A stretch of 64,000 bases of DNA from ASV31 sp965229765. GTDB lineage: Bacteria; Pseudomonadota; Alphaproteobacteria; Rhodobacterales; Rhodobacteraceae. Shown here one piece after another: positions 51,426 to 60,117 of the stretch (the stretch's first letter is position 1; each line of letters starts with the position of its first letter). The translations under genes were made by a program, and so were the position numbers. Under the pieces are notes generated by a model, which did not search any database, was not told where the DNA came from, and saw only the letters and a list, made by a program, of their open reading frames with translations. The DNA lies in contig CBDDJT010000004.1 in NCBI GenBank assembly GCA_965229765.1, forward strand, positions 1,116,001 through 1,180,000, given 5' to 3'.

Positions 51426-52382
51426 ATGAACCTGAAAGCCATCGGCCTTTCGGCCGTCTTTGCCCTGTCCGCGGGCGCCGTAAGCGCTGCGGAATGCATC
51501 GCCCCCGCCAACCCGGGCGGCGGCTGGGACTTTACCTGCCGCCAGATCGGCAAGATTCTCTACGACATCGGTCAGGTGGAATCGCCGGTGCAGGTCGTCA
51601 ACATGGCCGGCGCTGGTGGCGGTCTCGCCTTTTCGCATGTCGTGAACGAGCGCGCCGATGACGCCGAACTGATCGTCGCGGCCTCTTCGGCCACCACCAC
51701 GCGCCTTGCGCAGAACGCCTTTGGCGGGATGACCGCCGACATGGTCCGCTTCGTGGGCGCGATCGGCGCTGACCCGGGCGTGATCGTCGTTGCCGCAGAC
51801 AGCGAGTATCAGTCGCTGTCCGATCTGCTTGACGCCATCGCCGCGGCACCCGGCACCCTGACGTTCGCCGGCGGTTCGGCCGCGGGCGGCTTCGACCACC
51901 TCAAGCCGCTGATGCTGACCAAGGCCGCGGGCATCGATGACGTCCGTGCCATCAAGTACATCGGTGTCGACGGCGGTGCCGACGCCATCACCCAGACCGT
52001 GGGCGGCTTTACCCAGGCAATGACCGGCGACATGTCGGAAATCGTCGGCTTCCTGAGATCCGGCGAAGTGCGCGCCCTTGCCGTCCTGACCGAAGAGCGT
52101 GTGCCGGGCTTCGAAGACATCCCGACCGCCGTCGAGCAGGGCTATGACGTCGTCGCGGTGAACTGGCGTGGTCTCTACGTGCCCAAGAACATCAGCGACG
52201 AGCAGTTTCAGGCCTGGGCCGACAAGCTGGCCGCCGTCGCGGCGTCCGACGAGTGGAAGGCGGCAATGGAGGCCAACGGCCTTGCCCCGTTCACCAAGGT
52301 CGGTGGCGATTTCCAAAGCTGGATCGACGGTGTCGTTGCCCAGACCGAGGAACTGAGCCGCGAAATCGGCGTGATCAAGTAG
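51426..52382 (+). CDS. tctC: TTT transporter periplasmic binding protein (TctC/Bug family)
   Basis: A 318-residue receptor. ATG 51426 follows GGGAGGAAACC; the earlier ATG at 51381 lacks such support. The signal peptide ends near VSAAECIAP. Family marks are ANPGGGWDFTCRQIGKILYD, VQVVNMAGAGGGLAFSHVV and FAGGSAAGGFDHLKPLML. It is the first gene of tctCBA and is divergent from the TctDE-like regulators. The downstream AtuA and DUF4387 genes suggest a carboxylate that is further metabolised as a CoA ester. Confidence 0.92.
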   Translation: MNLKAIGLSAVFALSAGAVSAAECIAPANPGGGWDFTCRQIGKILYDIGQVESPVQVVNMAGAGGGLAFSHVVNERADDAELIVAASSATTTRLAQNAFGGMTADMVRFVGAIGADPGVIVVAADSEYQSLSDLLDAIAAAPGTLTFAGGSAAGGFDHLKPLMLTKAAGIDDVRAIKYIGVDGGADAITQTVGGFTQAMTGDMSEIVGFLRSGEVRALAVLTEERVPGFEDIPTAVEQGYDVVAVNWRGLYVPKNISDEQFQAWADKLAAVAASDEWKAAMEANGLAPFTKVGGDFQSWIDGVVAQTEELSREIGVIK

Positions 52383-52392
52383 GTCCTCGATC

Positions 52393-52836
52393 ATGCTCAG
52401 GTCTGACCGCGTCTTCGGCGCAGTCGTGATCCTGGGGGCGCTCGTGTATATCGCGAGCGCCTCTCAGATCACGCAGCCCTTCTTTGCCGACCCGCTCGGC
52501 TCTCGCACCTTCCCGATCATCGTCGGGGTCTGCGCTGCCCTGTGCGGTGTGGCCATGATCTTTTCGCCGGACGAAGAGCCCGAGTGGCCCACCGGCGGCG
52601 CGTTGGTCTCGCTGCTTGTCGCCACCGTCCTGCTGGTGGCCTACGCCTATGCGTTGCGCCCGCTTGGCTTCCTTCTGCCCACCGCGATCGCGTCGGGCAT
52701 CATCAGCTACCTCATCACACCGCGCCTTGTCGCGGCCGCGTTGTCGGGCCTCTTCATCTCGTTCGGGCTCTACGCGCTTTTCCGTTTCGTGCTTGGGCTC
52801 AGCCTCATGGGGCTGCCGCGCTGGCTGACGGGCTAG
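52393..52836 (+). CDS. tctB: TTT transporter small membrane subunit (TctB family)
   Basis: A 147-residue membrane protein with four hydrophobic segments (about 8-25, 38-56, 72-100 and 110-140). The ATG at 52393 lies 11 bases after tctC. FADPLGSRTFPIIVGVCAALCGVAMI at the N terminus and YALRPLGFLLPTAIASGII in the middle are typical TctB patterns. It is required with TctA for ion-coupled uptake. Confidence 0.9.
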   Translation: MLRSDRVFGAVVILGALVYIASASQITQPFFADPLGSRTFPIIVGVCAALCGVAMIFSPDEEPEWPTGGALVSLLVATVLLVAYAYALRPLGFLLPTAIASGIISYLITPRLVAAALSGLFISFGLYALFRFVLGLSLMGLPRWLTG

Positions 52837-52851
52837 GAAGGGACGACCACA

Positions 52852-54360
52852 ATGGCAGACCTCTTCGCCAACCTGGGCCTCGGCTTCTCGATCGCGCTGT
52901 CGCCCTATACGCTGATGCTGGCCGTTCTCGGCTGCTTCATCGGCACCATCGTCGGCGCGCTGCCGGGCCTCGGCCCGTCGAACGGCGTCGCCATCATGAT
53001 CCCGCTGACCTTCAGCCTCGGTCTCGACGCGGTCGAGGCGCTGGTGCTGCTTACCTCTATCTACTACGGCGCCATGTATGGCGGGCGGATCAGTTCGATC
53101 CTTCTGAACATTCCGGGCGACGAACCCGCGATGATGACCTGCCTTGACGGCTACCCGATGGCCAAGGCGGGCCGCGCCGGCGACGCGCTGGTGATCTCGG
53201 GCTTCGCTTCCTTCGTAGGCGCGACGCTGGCCACCATCGGCCTGATGCTGCTGGCGCCGCTTCTGGCCAACATCGCCTACCAGTTCGGCCCGGCGGAGTA
53301 CTTCGCGCTCTACCTTCTTGCCTTCTGCACACTGGGCGGCATCGCATCGAACAACCAGGCCAAGGCGGCCTTCGCCTCGTGCCTCGGGATCGGCATCGCG
53401 ATGATCGGCCTCGACCCGAACTCGGGCATGCCGCGCCTGACGGGCGGCAGCCTGCACCTTTATGACGGCATCGATTTTCTTGTGGCCATCGTCGGCCTCT
53501 TCGCGGTGTCCGAGGTGTTCTTCTTCATCGAAAAGCACGGCAAGGCGGGCGCCGTCGGCATCGTGCTGGACAAGGTCCGCGTGCCCTGGGCCGCGATCTG
53601 GTCGACCCGCTGGACCATGGCGCGGTCCTCGGTGGTGGGCTTCGTGGCGGGCGTGCTGCCCGGCGCGGGGGCAAGCCTTGGCTCGTTCCTGACCTACGTG
53701 ATGGAGAAATCCATCGCCGGCAAGAACGGTGGCTTCGGCACCGGCGTGCCCAAGGGCATCGCCGCGCCCGAGGTCGGCAACAACGCGGCGGCGGGCGGCG
53801 CCCTGGTGCCCATGCTGACGCTGGGGGTGCCGGGGTCCGGCACGACGGCGGTTCTGCTGGCGGTGCTCGTGACGTTGAACATCACGCCGGGCCCGACGCT
53901 TTTCACCGACCGTCCCGATGTGGTCTGGGGCCTGATCGCCTCGCTTCTCATCGCCAACTTCGTGCTGCTGGCGATGAACGTGCCGCTGGTGAAGCTCTTT
54001 GTCCGCGTGCTCGACGTGCCCCCGGCGATCCTGATGCCGGCCGTCACGATGATCTCTTTCGTGGGGATCTATTCGCTGACAGGCAGCTACTTCGACCTGA
54101 TCCTCGTCACCGCCTTCGGTGTGCTGGGCTATGTCCTGCGCAAGCTGGACATCCCCACGGTGCCGGTTATCCTTGGCATCCTTCTGGGCGGAAAGATGGA
54201 GAAGCAGTTGCGCGACGCGATGGTTCTGTCGGACGGGGACTGGACCTACCTGTTCTCTTCGGGGATCTCGACAGGTCTTCTGGTGGCGGGCTTCCTCGGC
54301 TTCATCGCGCCGATGTTCCTGCGCCGCTACCTGCGCAAGCCGCAGTCGATCACCGACTGA
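52852..54360 (+). CDS. tctA: TTT transporter large membrane subunit (TctA family)
   Basis: A 502-residue integral membrane protein with about 12 helices. Hallmarks are TIVGALPGLGPSNGVAIMIPLTF, SIYYGAMYGGRISSILLNIPGDEPAMMTCLDGYPMAKAGRAGDAL and the second half AGVLPGAGASLGSFLTYVMEK. It follows TctB by 15 bases, and its stop overlaps the AtuA-family start at 54360. That coupling is evidence that the imported compound is the AtuA-family substrate. Confidence 0.95.
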   Translation: MADLFANLGLGFSIALSPYTLMLAVLGCFIGTIVGALPGLGPSNGVAIMIPLTFSLGLDAVEALVLLTSIYYGAMYGGRISSILLNIPGDEPAMMTCLDGYPMAKAGRAGDALVISGFASFVGATLATIGLMLLAPLLANIAYQFGPAEYFALYLLAFCTLGGIASNNQAKAAFASCLGIGIAMIGLDPNSGMPRLTGGSLHLYDGIDFLVAIVGLFAVSEVFFFIEKHGKAGAVGIVLDKVRVPWAAIWSTRWTMARSSVVGFVAGVLPGAGASLGSFLTYVMEKSIAGKNGGFGTGVPKGIAAPEVGNNAAAGGALVPMLTLGVPGSGTTAVLLAVLVTLNITPGPTLFTDRPDVVWGLIASLLIANFVLLAMNVPLVKLFVRVLDVPPAILMPAVTMISFVGIYSLTGSYFDLILVTAFGVLGYVLRKLDIPTVPVILGILLGGKMEKQLRDAMVLSDGDWTYLFSSGISTGLLVAGFLGFIAPMFLRRYLRKPQSITD

Positions 54361-55721
54361 TGGTCCGCATCCTGATCCCTTCGGGCGCATTGGGCCTGGG
54401 CTACGACAAGACCGCGCTTGCGCGCGGTGTCGCGGCCCGGCCCGACCTGATCGCGATCGACGGGGGCTCTACCGACAGCGGCCCCAGCTATCTTGGCCGG
54501 GGCGTGTCGAAATACTCGCGTGCCTCGACCAAGGCCGAATGGGCCGGCCTTATCGCTGCTCGGGAAGAGGCGGGCGTGCCGCTGGTGATCGGCACGGCGG
54601 GCACCTGCGGCGCCGGGTCCGCCGTCGACTGGCTGGTCGAGATCACCGAGGAGATCCTGCGCGAGACCGGCCGCACCGCGAAGATCGCGGTGCTGAAATG
54701 CGACCAGCCGGCCGACGGGCTGGCGCGGGCGCTGGCACAGGGGCGCATCGCGCCGCTGGACCCCGCGCCGGACATTTCGGCCAGGGGGCTGGCCGACTGC
54801 ACCAACATCGTGGCTCTGGCCGGGGCGGAACAGGTCAACGCCGCGCTGGCCACCGGCGCAGACATCGTCATCGCCGGGCGCACCACGGACACCGCGATCA
54901 TCGCCGCCCTGCCGCTGGCGCGTGGCCTCGACGCGGGTGCGGCGTGGCACGGCGCCAAGGTGGGCGAATGCGGTGCGCTTTGCGCCACCAACCCCCAATC
55001 GGGCGTGATCCTGATCGATTTCGACGACACGGGCTTCGTGGTGACGCCGCTCGCCGACGGCGCGCGCGCCACGCCGCATACCGTCTCGGCCCACATGCTT
55101 TACGAGAACTCCGATCCCTTCATCCTTTTTGAACCGGGCGGGCATCTCGACGTGACGGGCGCGCGCCATTGCGCGCTCGACGACCGGCGCGTGCGCGTCG
55201 AAGGTTCCCGCTGGGTGCCGTCCGAGCGCTACACGGTAAAGCTCGAAGGCGCGCGCATCGCCGGGTATCAGACCGTTGTCATGGCGCTCCTGCGCGATCG
55301 CCGCTACGTGGAGAACGCCGTGGCATGGTGCGACGACATCGTGGCGAAATGCTCGGCCAAGGTCATCGACCGCCTCGGTCTCACCCCCGACGACTTTGAG
55401 ATCGAATTGCGCCTGATTGGCCGTGACGCCACGCTTGGCCCGCTTGAGACCCGGTACGGCGACGCGGCAGAACTTGGCGTGCTTGGCATCGTCACCGCAG
55501 CAACACAGGCGCGCGCCGCCGAGATCGGCAAGCTGCTGAACCCCTATCTGCTGCACCACCCCCTGACGCAGGAAGAGGAACAGCCGACCTTCGCCTTTCC
55601 CTTCTCGCCAGCCGAGATCGACCGCGGCGCGATCTACGAATTCTGCCTCAACCACGTCCTGACGCTGGATGACCCGATGGCCGCCTTCACGCTGGAAACC
55701 CGAGAGGTCGCCTTTGCCTGA
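54360..55721 (+). CDS. AtuA-family (DUF1446) acyclic-terpene-utilisation-like protein
   Basis: A 453-residue PF07287 protein. Family blocks are DLIAIDGGSTDSGPSYLGRG, PLVIGTAGTCGAGSAVDWLVEI, GADIVIAGRTTDTAIIAALPLARG and FEPGGHLDVTGARHCALDDRRV. AtuA is needed for citronellol and geraniol breakdown in Pseudomonas, but its biochemical role is not settled. The ATG overlaps the TctA stop (TGATGG arrangement at 54358-54362). The common partner, a DUF4387 protein, follows with overlap. Terpene use is not implied; many AtuA pairs occur with TTT transporters. Confidence 0.9.
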   Translation: MVRILIPSGALGLGYDKTALARGVAARPDLIAIDGGSTDSGPSYLGRGVSKYSRASTKAEWAGLIAAREEAGVPLVIGTAGTCGAGSAVDWLVEITEEILRETGRTAKIAVLKCDQPADGLARALAQGRIAPLDPAPDISARGLADCTNIVALAGAEQVNAALATGADIVIAGRTTDTAIIAALPLARGLDAGAAWHGAKVGECGALCATNPQSGVILIDFDDTGFVVTPLADGARATPHTVSAHMLYENSDPFILFEPGGHLDVTGARHCALDDRRVRVEGSRWVPSERYTVKLEGARIAGYQTVVMALLRDRRYVENAVAWCDDIVAKCSAKVIDRLGLTPDDFEIELRLIGRDATLGPLETRYGDAAELGVLGIVTAATQARAAEIGKLLNPYLLHHPLTQEEEQPTFAFPFSPAEIDRGAIYEFCLNHVLTLDDPMAAFTLETREVAFA

Positions 55722-56016
55722 ACTGGGACAGCTGGTTGAAAAGGTCCGGTCCAAGAATGCCGGGCCCTTCTGGGTCACGCTCGACATCTTCTGCGGCACC
55801 GACGACGCCTATCGCCGGGTTGTCGACGGTCTGGCCACGGACACGGTCGCCGGGCTCTTCCAGACCTCGCCCAACCGGATAAAGCGCTTCGACATTCCCG
55901 ATCTGCGCGTGGTCAAGTTCAGCCTGCCGCGCCCGGTGGTTCAGGGTGGCATCCGCGACCGCGACATGCACGGCGCCGGATGGGCCGCCCTATTGACCGA
56001 GATCGATCTGCCGTGA
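55714..56016 (+). CDS. DUF4387 protein, AtuA partner
   Basis: A 100-residue protein beginning at TTG 55714, inside the end of the AtuA-family gene, with GAGAGG upstream. The block VRSKNAGPFWVTLDIFCGTDDAYRRV and the ending SLPRPVVQGGIRDRDMHGAGWAALL match the family that is regularly encoded next to, or fused with, AtuA proteins. It is presumably a subunit of the same enzyme. Its stop overlaps the next start as GTGA at 56013. Confidence 0.88.
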   Translation: MPELGQLVEKVRSKNAGPFWVTLDIFCGTDDAYRRVVDGLATDTVAGLFQTSPNRIKRFDIPDLRVVKFSLPRPVVQGGIRDRDMHGAGWAALLTEIDLP

Positions 56017-57059
56017 GTCCGGCCAAGGGGCCGCGCCTGACGGGGGAAGAGGTCCGCGAAACCGTCCTGACGCTTGGGCTGGCCGCCGCCGCCGCCGGGC
56101 TGTTCCACCTCGTCGGCTTTCCGGCGCCGTTTCTGACCGGGCCCGCCGCCTGCGTCACGATTGCCAGCCTTGCCGGGATGCGCACTGCCATTCCCGACCG
56201 CCTGCGCGACCTGTGCTTTCTTGCGCTGGGCATCGGCATCGGCGCGACGGTGACGCCACAGGCGCTTCAGGCCGCGGCGATCTGGCCCTTCTCGATCGTG
56301 GCGCTGGGCGTGGCGCTGGTGATCGGCATGGTCATCAACCACCGCGGCCTCGTTCGCATCTTTGGCTATGACCGCGACACCGCCTTCCTGTCCTCGGTCC
56401 CCGGGCACCTCAGCTACGTCATTTCGCTGTCGACCGGGCTGAAGGTCGACCAGGCGAAGATCGGCATGATCATGAGCTTGCGGGTCCTTGTCATGACCCT
56501 GGCCGTCCCCGTGATCCTCGGCCTGACGGTCGAGAACGCGGGCAGCGCGGCCGCGGTCGCCCCGATGGCCTGGCCCATCGCGCTTGGTGTCTTCGCCGCC
56601 TCTGCCGTGCTGGGGATCGGCTATCACCGGATGCGCCTGCCGGCTGCGCTGCTACTTGGCGGGATGACCGTGTCGGGCCTGTTGCACGCGACGGGCGCCG
56701 CCACCGGCGGCCTGCCGCCCTGGGCGACGCTGTCGGCCTTCCTTGTGCTGGGGGCGCTGATCGGGACACGCTTTCGCGGCCGCCGTCCGGCGGACCTTGC
56801 CGATGCCGCGCTGGCGGGCGTGCTGGTCACGGGCGTCGTACTTGTGATCTCGGCACTGGGCGCCGTGGCGATGGCGCGGCTTCTCGACCTGACGCCGGCG
56901 CTGGTCTTCGTCGCCTTCGCCCCCGGCGGGCTCGAGGCGATGGTGGCCATGGCGGTGCAGCTGAACCTCGACCCCGCCTTCGTCGCCGCGCACCACGTCT
57001 CGCGGCTTCTGTTCCTGACGGTGCTGGTGCCGGTGATGATGGGCAGCCGCTGGCGCTAG
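56013..57059 (+). CDS. AbrB-family membrane protein (putative ammonia monooxygenase/transporter family)
   Basis: A 348-residue PF05145 protein with about ten hydrophobic helices, starting at GTG 56013. Its two halves are internally similar (GFPAPFLTGPAACVTIASLAGMR and RLPAALLLGGMTVSGLLHATG), and SSVPGHLSYVISLSTGLKVDQAKIGMIMSLRVLVM is a strong family block. Function in this family is not established; transport of an organic acid or regulation has been proposed. It ends the tct-atuA operon. Confidence 0.85.
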   Translation: MSPAKGPRLTGEEVRETVLTLGLAAAAAGLFHLVGFPAPFLTGPAACVTIASLAGMRTAIPDRLRDLCFLALGIGIGATVTPQALQAAAIWPFSIVALGVALVIGMVINHRGLVRIFGYDRDTAFLSSVPGHLSYVISLSTGLKVDQAKIGMIMSLRVLVMTLAVPVILGLTVENAGSAAAVAPMAWPIALGVFAASAVLGIGYHRMRLPAALLLGGMTVSGLLHATGAATGGLPPWATLSAFLVLGALIGTRFRGRRPADLADAALAGVLVTGVVLVISALGAVAMARLLDLTPALVFVAFAPGGLEAMVAMAVQLNLDPAFVAAHHVSRLLFLTVLVPVMMGSRWR

Positions 57060-57176
57060 AGCGTGCGGCGCCCAATCGGCCCCGCGCAATCGCCGCCGCC
57101 CCGGAGGCCGCGATTGCACCAGCAATCGCGGTCCGGCACGGCGGGGATTTCGATCCGGGGCGACACGCTCTAGCGC
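57054..57176. repeat. Palindromic intergenic element with 13-bp inverted termini
   Basis: GCGCTAGAGCGTG (57054-57066) is the exact reverse complement of CACGCTCTAGCGC (57164-57176). Inside lies a second perfect hairpin, CCGCGATTGC (57108-57117), loop ACCA, GCAATCGCGG (57122-57131). The termini supply the stop codons of both convergent genes. It resembles a short dispersed palindromic repeat or a bidirectional terminator without a T run. Confidence 0.55.
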
Positions 57177-57772
57177 GCGCCCACCAGACGGTCGGCCCGC
57201 TCGGCCACCTTGCGCAGATGGCGCGCCCGCGTCCGGGGGGTGGAACTGTCCATCAGATAATGCGCCGCGAACACGGTCCGGCAGCGCCGCGCGCACAACA
57301 GCCTGATCCCCCGCAAAAGCGTCCGCCGCCCCGGCGCCCCGATGATCCGCGTCAGCCACCAGCTGGCCCCGCAGGTCGTGAACACCCCCAGCCGCGTGAT
57401 GTTGGTCAGCCCCGGGCGGATGTCGGCGTTCACCCGGTCCGGCATCAGGAAGGCCACGCCCGGCAGCATCACCCGGTCGAGCCAGCCCTTCAGCATCGCG
57501 GGCAGCCCGTACCACCACGTCGGGTAGACGAAGACCAGCGTGTCGCACCATTGCAGGTCCGCCACGTCCGCCGCCACCGGCGCCCGGTTCACCGCCTCGT
57601 CCTCGTAGGCCGCAAGCTCGGCCCCACTCAGCCGCGGATCGAAGCCCCGCGCGTAAAGGTCGGACACCCGAACCTCCGCCCCCGCCGCCGCCAGCCGCCC
57701 CACCACCACGTCCCGCACCGCGGCGGTAAAGCTGTCGGGGTCCGGATGGCAGAAGATCACAAGCGCGCGCAT
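57170..57772 (-). CDS. NAD(P)H dehydrogenase (quinone)-like flavodoxin-fold protein
   Basis: A 200-residue PF02525 protein. The N-terminal flavin-phosphate loop region is RALVIFCHPDPDSFTAAV. The FMN/FAD-side loop is VFVYPTWWYGLPAMLKGWLDRVMLPGVAF, nearly canonical for the NQO1/MdaB family. It reduces quinones or related electrophiles with two electrons. It stands alone leftward, convergent with the AbrB gene, and no pathway link is evident. Confidence 0.88.
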   Translation of the reverse strand: MRALVIFCHPDPDSFTAAVRDVVVGRLAAAGAEVRVSDLYARGFDPRLSGAELAAYEDEAVNRAPVAADVADLQWCDTLVFVYPTWWYGLPAMLKGWLDRVMLPGVAFLMPDRVNADIRPGLTNITRLGVFTTCGASWWLTRIIGAPGRRTLLRGIRLLCARRCRTVFAAHYLMDSSTPRTRARHLRKVAERADRLVGAR

Positions 57773-57872
57773 GGGCCTTCGCTAGCGCCATCCGTTGGGG
57801 AAGGCTATGGGAATCAGGGGTTTGGACAGACCAACGCGCGCTGCCTGCCCGATTCCTGGGCGGACGGCACCG

Positions 57873-59078
57873 CTACGGGACGCGGCGGACCTTCGCCTGG
57901 GTGCCCAGGTCATCGAGAACCTCCCGGCAGAACCGATCCAGCGTTTCCGCATCGTTCGAATTCGCGACCCAGCTTCTGTCCAGCTCCAGTGTTCCGACCG
58001 GGACGATCCTTTCCGCGATTTCGCTCGGAGTGGTCCGGTCGATGCGGCCGCCCGCCCAATCATGGAAGGCAGTGGCGTATCGGACGACGGCGCCGCTGCA
58101 CGGCAGTTCGATGGTTCCCCCTTCCGCAAAGAAGGTCAGACCGTCTCCCATCTCTTCCCCGATGAGTCCCAGCCGCGCTCCGAGACGGTGCTTCAGGATG
58201 GCGACAAAGACGATAGCGGCCGAGAAGGTGAACTTGTCGACAAGCACGGCGACCCGGCGATCGTCCGCACCGTCCGAGATTGCGTCGATCAATGGCATGG
58301 TGCGAAGAAAGTCGCCGCCCGTGTTGCCTCGAACGTCGACAAGAATGGGGGCGCGGGGGCGCGACCTGATGCGGTCTGCGGCCTGCGAAATCGCATTCGA
58401 AAGGTCCGTTTCTCCGGGATCGAAGAAGCTCGGAAGACCAAGGTGCAGTCCGCGCTGGCCGAAATCCGCGATCTCGAGAAAGGACTTGGGAGACCAGGCC
58501 GCGTCGGCTTTCCCATGCTCGTTTCGCGGGTAGAGCGTAGATCCCGCGACTCTGTCTTGCGTACTCAGGACAAGGTCGCCAGTCCGTCCTCTATCATTGC
58601 GTATCCGGTATGCGACCGTGTCATCGCCGGAAAGAACGCCCAGGCATTGCAAGGCGCCCGGCCAGGCATGAAGAATTGGCCCGATGACGCGCTTTCGCTG
58701 TTTCGTCCCTGCCAGAAACCTCTCTGCGGCAACGTCGATCTCACCCAGGGGAATACGATTTATGCACGTCACTTCGCCCCCGATCGCCCAATCGAGACCG
58801 GACGGGGCAGCAAGCAGCCGCACAGAATTGCCGATGGTGACGAACCTGAGGGGCAAAACCGAAATGGCATTGTTCGGGATCAGGCGCGTATGTCCGTTGC
58901 CCGGAAGGGCGAGAAGGCACATCAGGGACAGAAGGAACTTGTCCTTCGCCTGCGAGAGTGCCGCCTGCCGGGCTGCGTCGATGTGACGATCCAGTTCCTC
59001 GCGTCCGATCTTTCGAAAGCTTGGATCGGCCGGCAAGACAGTCCCGACAATTCGCTCCAGGTCTTGGATCATCGACAT
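57873..59078 (-). CDS. S41-family (tail-specific protease-like) peptidase-fold protein
   Basis: A 401-residue protein. The C-terminal half fits the S41/crotonase-like serine protease fold: PILVDVRGNTGGDFLRTMPLIDAI, then VLVDKFTFSAAIVFVAILKHRLGARLGLIGEEMGDG, where Ser in TFSAA is the expected nucleophile. NGHTRL earlier matches the N-terminal part of this class. No PDZ domain and no signal peptide are visible, which is unusual for Ctp-type enzymes. Starts at 59078 or 59072 lack a clear ribosome site. Codon choice looks less GC-biased than in the neighbours, which could mean recent acquisition. Function not assigned. Confidence 0.72.
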   Translation of the reverse strand: MSMIQDLERIVGTVLPADPSFRKIGREELDRHIDAARQAALSQAKDKFLLSLMCLLALPGNGHTRLIPNNAISVLPLRFVTIGNSVRLLAAPSGLDWAIGGEVTCINRIPLGEIDVAAERFLAGTKQRKRVIGPILHAWPGALQCLGVLSGDDTVAYRIRNDRGRTGDLVLSTQDRVAGSTLYPRNEHGKADAAWSPKSFLEIADFGQRGLHLGLPSFFDPGETDLSNAISQAADRIRSRPRAPILVDVRGNTGGDFLRTMPLIDAISDGADDRRVAVLVDKFTFSAAIVFVAILKHRLGARLGLIGEEMGDGLTFFAEGGTIELPCSGAVVRYATAFHDWAGGRIDRTTPSEIAERIVPVGTLELDRSWVANSNDAETLDRFCREVLDDLGTQAKVRRVP

Positions 59079-59310
59079 GCGTCAATGAGTAGTCATGCGT
59101 GCAAGGATGTCTAGGAAGGGACGTGCTCGACCGTCTCCGAAGTGCGGGACGTGCAACAACCTCTGGCTTTCCTGTCGATGCCGGATGGGGCCGTTTCCGT
59201 CCCAAGCTGAAACTATCCGCTAGTTGGACGCCCGCACCCACCAGCACCCCCCAAACCCCCTCCCCAACGCGCCCTCCTCCCGCTATCCTCCCCCGAAAAG
59301 GGAGGACAGC

Positions 59311-60108
59311 ATGACCGAAGACGTCACACCCGCCGTCGATCTGACCGAGGCCGAGGCAGAGGTGGATCTGCCCGAGATCGGCGACCGGACGCGCTATGAT
59401 GCGCTGATGCAGGTGATCCGCAACCGTGTCACGGTGCGCAAGTTCGATCCCGATTACGTCGTCCCGGACGAGCATTACGACCTGATACTTGAGGCTGCGC
59501 GCCACGCGCCCTCGGGCGCCAATGCCCAGCCTTGGCAGTACGTCATCGTCCGCGACGCCGCCGTGAAGGCGCAGATCGCCGAGTATTTCGTGGCCGAGCA
59601 GCGGTTCCGCGCCAAGGCGAAGATGAAGTTCCCCACGCCCGATTATCGCGGGCTGGCCACCGCTCCGGGCTTTGTCGTGGTCTGTTCCGACATGCGCTGG
59701 GTCAACGCCTTCCCGGTGCTGAACGACGGGTCCGACCTCGACCGCATGTACCACGAGAACGCGGAACGCATCCTGCTGCAATCGGTGGCTGCCTCGACCA
59801 TGTCGGCGCATCTGGCGGCGGCGGCGCTGGGCTACAACGTCTGGTGGGTCACCGCGATCGGGCAGGAACAGGCGCAGAAGGACCTGCGCCCGCTTCTGGG
59901 GATCCCGGATGAGATCTCGGTCCTCGACATCCTCCTTTTCGGGCCGCCCGCCGCCAAGCCCTACAAGCGGTTCCGCCGCCCGATGGAAGAGATCGCGCAC
60001 CGCGACACTTATGACCGCAGCCACTTCATGTCGGACGACGAATTGCGCGACTGGATCCGCACCCGCCGCCACCGCGTGATGTTCAAGGACGCCGCCAAGA
60101 TCGACTGA
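59311..60108 (+). CDS. Nitroreductase-family FMN oxidoreductase
   Basis: A 265-residue PF00881 protein. GGGAGGACAGC precedes ATG 59311. The FMN-binding segment is NRVTVRKFDPDYVVPDEHYDLILEAARHAPSGANAQPWQYV, and the other half of the site is GIPDEISVLDILLFGPPAAKPYKRFRRP. Family enzymes reduce nitro, quinone or enone groups, or dehalogenate. The C-terminal extension (HRDTYDRSHFMSDDELRDWI) matches the larger subgroup of about 260 residues. Convergent with the TRAP operon. Confidence 0.9.
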   Translation: MTEDVTPAVDLTEAEAEVDLPEIGDRTRYDALMQVIRNRVTVRKFDPDYVVPDEHYDLILEAARHAPSGANAQPWQYVIVRDAAVKAQIAEYFVAEQRFRAKAKMKFPTPDYRGLATAPGFVVVCSDMRWVNAFPVLNDGSDLDRMYHENAERILLQSVAASTMSAHLAAAALGYNVWWVTAIGQEQAQKDLRPLLGIPDEISVLDILLFGPPAAKPYKRFRRPMEEIAHRDTYDRSHFMSDDELRDWIRTRRHRVMFKDAAKID

Positions 60109-60117
60109 TCCGGGCGG

